Part shown: positions 56,608 through 62,000 of the stretch, piece by piece
Numbering within the stretch: the stretch's first letter is position 1
Layout: each line of letters starts with the position of its first letter
NCBI GenBank assembly: GCA_030141605.1
Contig: JAQGDQ010000126.1
Coordinates: 412,501-474,500 of the forward strand
Source of the DNA: Tubiluchus corallicola
Taxonomy: Eukaryota > Priapulida > Priapulimorpha > Priapulimorphida > Tubiluchidae
Direction: 5' to 3'
DNA: 62,000 nucleotides
Program-made: the position numbers and the translations under genes
The notes under the pieces: generated by a model
The model's input: the letters and a program-made list of their open reading frames with translations, nothing else
What the model was told of the DNA's origin: nothing
The model's database searches: none

Positions 56608-59345
56608 GTAATGCTGTAGTCAAATTTGTTATAAATATGTATTTATAATAAGGTAAGTAACTGACCCAAACATCATTATTAGGAATAATCGTTTAATTTA
56701 AAAGCTACCTTTTTATGACTGTAGCAAACAAAATGCTTCGTTCAGACACCTTAACTCTAATTCATATCTAATAATTATCTATTCGTATCTAATTTGCAAG
56801 TTGTATCGATTCACTTAAACAAATAATAGAGGAATTCGAGTTATATTACTTTTGTTAAAAGATTAATCACATCTCTCTTCAAAGCATGCATGACTTATAT
56901 GGTACCTGTCAAATCTTTTTGAACAAGTACCCTCTTTTCTGCGTTATCATGCAGACTGTACGTAGTAAATAATTATATCACAGTAGAGAAACTCGTGCAA
57001 TGGTAAATTTAACTCGTACGACTGAATTGCCCAAATATATCCACAAGGAAACCACTTTATCAAAGACAGCCAAGTTTAGCGTTATTTTATTTTTGATATG
57101 TTGTGTTTTCTCTCGTTCGAGCCTACGAAACGAATGATACCAATCCTAGCGATCGCACCGTCGTTAAGTGCTTGATCTTGGTTTCCAGTAGTGGCTAATT
57201 TTTTAAAAACAGTCAACTGAAATTGTAAAAAAACTCTATGTACATCTAAACAGCCAAGCCACTGCAAATGCACCACAAGCCAGAATTCTGCTCTTACTAC
57301 CAGGTTTATTTATGTCCAAGGTTGTGGCGAGACTGAAACCTAACTCAGTGTCAAGGCTTCCTCAAAAAGATGAGACACTGAATCGGCAAAGGTGTTACAA
57401 TCATGCTCAACTGTCATTATATCCTCGCTCTACGAAGCCTCTACTTCATCTAATTCTAAAGCTTGTGCAGGGCCACTGCAAATCCCACTTCCAGTCATGA
57501 GCATTCTGTTTCTGTCACGTACATGCTGTTGCCTGTCACACACATTAAGGCTAATATTTAGTATTTACGTCATGGACGAATTCTTGAAGATTGCCATTGG
57601 AAGCTCTTTAAACTTTTGTTTTTGATTGAAAATCGGCTCGTGATCAGTAGTGCAGTCAAATTTGGTGCTGTTTGAAGGCAAGCAGAGAGAAACAGTGTGG
57701 CTAGTGTGGCTAACCAATGCAAATATTGCATCCGGTTATTCCAAAGAATAATAATTTCTGAAGAAATTTTGTTAAAACAGTTAAAAACCATGCACTTAAA
57801 ATGTCGACAAAGTTAAGTTTGGTTAGCATCCAAGGATTAATTCGTCACGTAATTTCATTTCCGACATGTGCGACCATATGACAGATTCAGTAGAATAAAG
57901 ACTCTCGACAAAATATAGCTACTAATAATGTTTGACCTAAAAAGGTTTATGCACAGAATACTTGGCATATTTTGGGCACAAGTCCATACCTAAATAGAAA
58001 TAATTTTCTTTCTTAATTCTCACATTAATCAGTAGCAAAGAGGACTAATCTCCTCCCCAGAATGGACACTGAGTACCTTCCATTTTCTTTCTTATTTCCC
58101 ATTCAGCTATCGGGGAAATGTCGCAAGCACTAAAAGACATCTAGACTATATGCATTTTTATGAAACCATGATTTATCGTGTGGTTTGGTAAAGAAAATAG
58201 GATGAACATGAAACCTTCTAGCAATAAATAGGTAGATGTAAATCCGCGGGTTATGATCAGTGATGATAAAGGCAATTATTAGCTAAATCGTTAAATTTTG
58301 ACTGCCACACAATTGGTATACAGATGGATAATCTCGTTGGGTATATCCTTTGGTTACATGGCCGGCTCTAGGTAGTTTGACAACCTAGACAAAAGTATTT
58401 TAGCGCCCCATCAACGGTCAACCCCAACCCCCTCGGTCCCCACCAAACCCTCAAAATTGATTTTTTTGCATAATATTATAAAATATATAACGGTACCTGG
58501 GTCTTCGTCCTGGGTTTTCAAGTGCAATGAAATTTCTGCAATTTCATCCATTCTTGTCTAGATTTCCCTCAGCTTTTCACCATAAAATTTTAAAACCCTA
58601 ATTTCTCTTTTTCACGTATACTTCCATTTCACTAGCTTCATCACCTTCACTGGCTTCACAACCATAACTCTGGTCTGGCTGTAAATGATTCATTGGCGAA
58701 TCTGTTTGTTGTTCTTTATTACCACTCGCCAGCTTTTTAACTTTTCGTTTTCTATATTCTGCTCCCGAAAGCTCTGACTCTTCTATATTTATTTACCATA
58801 TTTAGGTAAATGCCATTGTAAGAATTTATTTATTAACATGATTTATTTAAGGACTTACATCACTCTACTGCTCTGTGCATGCAACAGAAGCTACAGGCAA
58901 AACACAGTAACGCGTCAGAAAACCAGTAATACATCAAAAATAGAAAGTATTTTGCTGGAAAAGACACTTGCTGGCATCCATGATTTATACAAATTGGCAG
59001 GAAAATAACGCAACTAGTTCGTTTAATTTAACTAAACTATTGTGCACTTAAGCAGTTACACTTACACTAAGTTATTACTTAGGCTAAATTTCAAATTAAA
59101 GAATTACTGGTACAATTTCGCTATCCAAAGTTTGGCTCCCTAGGTGACTGCAGAGTTTACCTTAATGGTAAAGCCGGCCTTGCCTGTATAGTGTATAATA
59201 ACAATGAAACAAACATAGAAATATTATTATTGCTTCACGACTTCTCGACGAAAAATACGCAACCTTTACGTAAGATTTTGTTTGTTTTTAGACACAAATG
59301 AGTTGCCAGTTGCAGCAGAGTGCTCAAATCAAAAACGAGTATACG
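56239..59345 (+). CDS. Secreted immunoglobulin-domain protein, IMP-L2-like (partial, two exons)
   Basis: Exons 56239-56607 and 59292-59345 join in phase 1 and lead out of the window. The first encodes a complete Ig domain: TLECEAGG with the first Cys, IYWTKNGVPI with the core Trp, then DEGIYRCIAETQF with the second Cys. The 54-base second exon encodes DTNELPVAAECSNQKRVYG, the linker that precedes the second Ig domain in IMP-L2 and related proteins (which continue TPARIYMW). In insects IMP-L2 is a secreted protein that binds insulin-like peptides; that role here is by family analogy only. The likely upstream exon is the signal peptide at 37479. The second Ig domain was not found before 62000. 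Confidence 0.72.
56608..58356. other. Intron between Ig and linker exons, first part
   Basis: No exon or clear element. Short frames at 57082-57791 are unrecognised. Confidence 0.4.
58357..59182. mobile_element. Candidate hAT-like element
   Basis: Left CATGGCCGGCTCTAGGTAG. The right end reversed is CAAGGCCGGCTTTACC and further in CACCTAGGGAGCC. Length about 826 bp. The GGCCGGCT core resembles hAT termini, but no 8-bp duplication was found at these borders. It lies in the intron before the 54-nt exon. Confidence 0.45.
59292..59345 (+). CDS. 54-nt linker exon of the IMP-L2-like gene
   Basis: Acceptor TTTTTAG|AC, donor TACG|GTAAGT, phase 1 to 1. Eighteen codons with one Cys (AAECSNQKRVYG). It is too short to stand alone. 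Supported by matching phase, a consensus donor and the family layout, where this linker ends ..YG before the second domain. Confidence 0.65.
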
Positions 59346-61379
59346 GTAAGTGATACACTGGTCATACTATCGGTTAAAGGCCTTGATCAAAATAGTTATT
59401 GCTTATGTGATTTTGTCGTGTAATATTATACAGAGTAATCCTATTATTCTTAGGTGCTGTTTCACAGCGTTAGCAATTCCTTAATTAGTACCAAGGCTAT
59501 AATTCTGAAATAAAAATATTTAGGATTTTCTGTGTGTTACTATTCGCTAAACTTAAATACCGTTCACTAGGCATGCACTTACCAATAACCCGCAAAGCTG
59601 AGAAATAGTTAATTATGCTGAATAATTTTGCGAAGCAGGAAGGAGAGACAAGCGTACGCTGGTTTAACTTAATCAAAGCCTATAAATATGCATTGTTTAA
59701 ATGTACTTCAAAGCAACTCTATAGTCTAAAAGCTTGCATAGTGGCAGATTGCCCCTCGTACGTACGATGAAGCCATTGCATAATTTTAACAAAGCATGTT
59801 TCAGTTATTCAGGAAGTTCAGCAGATTTCCCGTTAGTTAGCTGACATAATTACATCCGTTTCGGATCATCGGTCACTACTTACTATAGATTATTAGCATC
59901 AAATTGCCACAGCGGAAACTTGTGGCGCAACCGCAACATCCACACCATTAAAGTCAATGGCTTAATTAGCGGTTGAATAACTCTTTCCTGTGAGTGGGAA
60001 CTACTTTCTCTCATAATAAGCTTACAGGTTATTACCACGCGGCTTCTTCTTCTTCGTTGCGTATGCATTGAACACAATACGAGCAAAATCCTTTCCTATA
60101 AAAAATCACATCACGCGTCAAACAATATTACAATAAATATCAAGGACAAGTTAGGATGTTACAATTTTAAACTACAGCAAAATAGATTTAAAGCAGCAAA
60201 TTAAGACGAGAGGTGGATGAGCGAAGTAACTGGGCAGTAATCCCTTGGCTGTAAAGTTTAGCAGCACTGAATCTGTTACGTAAACGGATATGCGACTGCT
60301 GCGAAAGCTGAAACAGTTTTATCGGCAATACTGTCTCTTGCTACTCGGCTTATTGAGAAATGGTACATATACATAATAAAATAGCTCTGCCGCTTCAGTG
60401 TCTCATCTTAGAGGCCTAGGTACCGGCCCTGCCTTAATCATGAGATCCGGAGATCATGAGAAAGCGCTGATCTCCATCCCCCTGAAATTCACACATAAAA
60501 TAATATATAGATAATTAAATAAAAGTAGTCAATTAATTTTAGATTTGTTTGTTTCTTCTGAGGATGAGCACAGCAAGTTCTAAATATTAATTAATTAACG
60601 CACAGTATTGCAACATTTGACTTTTGCCTCATAATGCATTAGTTTAGGTGTGGGGAAACACAATTTCCCATTTTCCACTTTTGAACTACAATATAATAAA
60701 GTACCGAGTCATGAAATATTGAAAGACAGGGCAATAGTTTGGCGCCATCCTGAAGGCGACGGAATTGCATATAAATTGCACAGAAAATAAATGAACTTGA
60801 AATCACATTGCGAGGTATATTTGCAAACTGGCTGCAGTGCTTATCCCATAAATTAGAAGCCGTTATATCCATTATTGTTTCGCAAAATTACACTCATATT
60901 GAAAACAGCGCAGGCGATAGACAGTCAGTGAATATCTGCTGGGTATGCAGGTCTGTAGAGCATTAAACTAGCGTCTGTATGACTCTTTCAACACTGACTT
61001 CTCATTTTTAATACGCAAAACCTTTGACAGTGGGCTTTGACAATAAAAACTCTTTTGAAGTTGCGTGGAGTAGTTTGTGGCTATATTTTGCCACTAGGGA
61101 AGCCCTTTGTTAACAAACTGCCGCTGAATATTTCCACAGTAAAACCTGTTGCAAAGGCAACCTGACGTTTGAAAACTTCAGAATAGTATTTAAGCTCATT
61201 GAAGGAACTGTCTGTAAAATCAGTAAATCCGTAGTCTGTTTTATGAAGCCCTGTCTTGAACTTAAGTATTTTGAAGATATTTTTTACTATTTTCTTTTTC
61301 ATCATGGTCTCTCAGTTTGCTGTTTAATCCGTAAGATTTGCCTAAATTGTTTGAATAAGTTCATAAGTTTCAAAGTAAT
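59346..61379. other. Intron of the IMP-L2-like gene, no further exon seen
   Basis: I searched for an Ig second domain (TPARIYMW-like start, Cys and Trp motifs) and found none. GGTACCGGCCCTGCC near 60420 resembles a lone hAT-like end without a partner. Confidence 0.4.
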
Positions 61380-61780
61380 GACACAGAACAATCTATTATA
61401 TCCAAATATTGCTGAAACAGTTGTGAAACTACCATGCCCTCAAAATTAATTTTGTAAGCCTCACACAACTCGCACAGTCCGCAATTTTGTGGGGATTGAT
61501 CGGAGGAGCAACTCGCAGAACTCAAGGTCGTCCAACACATCTTTCTTGCAGGTGTCTCACCACTTTGTCTCTTGAACACTGATCAATGGCACATTCTTGG
61601 ATCGTCTAAGTGATCACTTTGTTCTTCATTATAGCGGGTTTGGCATGTTGTTGTCCTGTGAATTTCCATGCCATTCAGTTCAAACGAAAGTTTTCAGGTC
61701 GCTTCTCCGACTATATTGCAGTTCCGACCGAACAGATTTGCAGTTGTTTCAGCAATACCTTTACGTAATAAATTGTTCAG
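61380..61780. mobile_element. About 400-bp element with terminal inverted repeats
   Basis: 61375-61425 and 61730-61780 are inverted copies. Both contain GAACAAT(C/T)TATTA and ATTGCTGAAACA (right arm reversed). The arms translate to LFQQYLDIIDCSVSLL on the minus strand and LFQQYLYVINCSVQLL on the plus strand. The interior matches the repeat at 52815-53235. No target duplication was determined. Confidence 0.6.
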
Positions 61781-62000
61781 TACAATTACTTGTTGTTTTT
61801 AAGCACCCGGCAAAAGGTTATGTACCACCCTGTACTTTCTTTAGGCTTCACAATCACTTTTTACTCAACAAACACCATAAAAACGTTTTATATAAAAACT
61901 GAAAACGCATGGAATATCTTTGAAACCTGATATTATAAAATTGTGCAGTAAGTAAAAATACAGAGTATTTTTACACTTTATTCACACTGATAAATCTCTG

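Noticed and set aside
60405-60445. GGTACCGGCCCTGCC as a hAT-type terminus
   Set aside because: No matching partner end at a reasonable distance and no target duplication.

Overview
This is invertebrate nuclear DNA. It is AT-rich and uses the standard code. Genes are split by introns up to many kilobases, with GT..AG borders and matching phases. Microsatellites (GT, CA, ATT, GAT, TTGG, GA/CT) and decayed transposons are abundant. No operons, ribosome-binding sites or CRISPR arrays are present. The host is inferred to be a protostome, probably arthropod-like, because the third gene resembles the IMP-L2 family; the sequence does not fix the species.

Layout. (1) 1-5500: no host gene; microsatellites, a mariner-like transposase remnant and a 5S rRNA-like pseudogene inside an imperfect inverted repeat. 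(2) 5514-12985, minus strand: a complete ARMC6 gene, six coding exons rebuilt here (about 472 residues), with a hAT-type miniature element carrying a perfect 8-bp target duplication in one intron. (3) 12986-21590: the spacer between ARMC6 and the divergent OAT gene, filled by a CR1/Jockey-type LINE, a palindrome-rich element with a hAT element nested in it, and a CAG..CTG-ended DNA transposon. (4) 21598-32791, plus strand: a complete mitochondrial ornithine aminotransferase gene, nine coding exons (428 residues) with all catalytic residues conserved. Its intron 2 holds a second, inverted copy of the CAG..CTG element, itself interrupted by a 2575-bp element flanked by TTAA; intron 3 holds a pogo-like miniature element. 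(5) 32792-36500: downstream DNA with no gene seen. (6) 36515-59345, plus strand: a probable secreted immunoglobulin-domain gene of the IMP-L2 type: promoter-like TATA/CRE cluster, candidate 5' UTR exon, signal-peptide exon, then about 18.6 kb later an Ig exon and a 54-nt exon. It runs off the right edge. Its long intron carries several LINE remnants, including an ORF1 whose coding sequence contains an in-frame 18-bp tandem amplification. (7) 59346-62000: no exon seen; an inverted-repeat element near the right edge.

The three host genes are functionally unrelated: an armadillo-repeat scaffold, a mitochondrial enzyme of ornithine/proline/glutamate metabolism, and a secreted Ig protein. I found no new multi-gene system. 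The notable content is the transposon record: two nested insertions, two perfect 8-bp target duplications, several apparently non-autonomous families I cannot name, and tandem amplification inside mobile elements.
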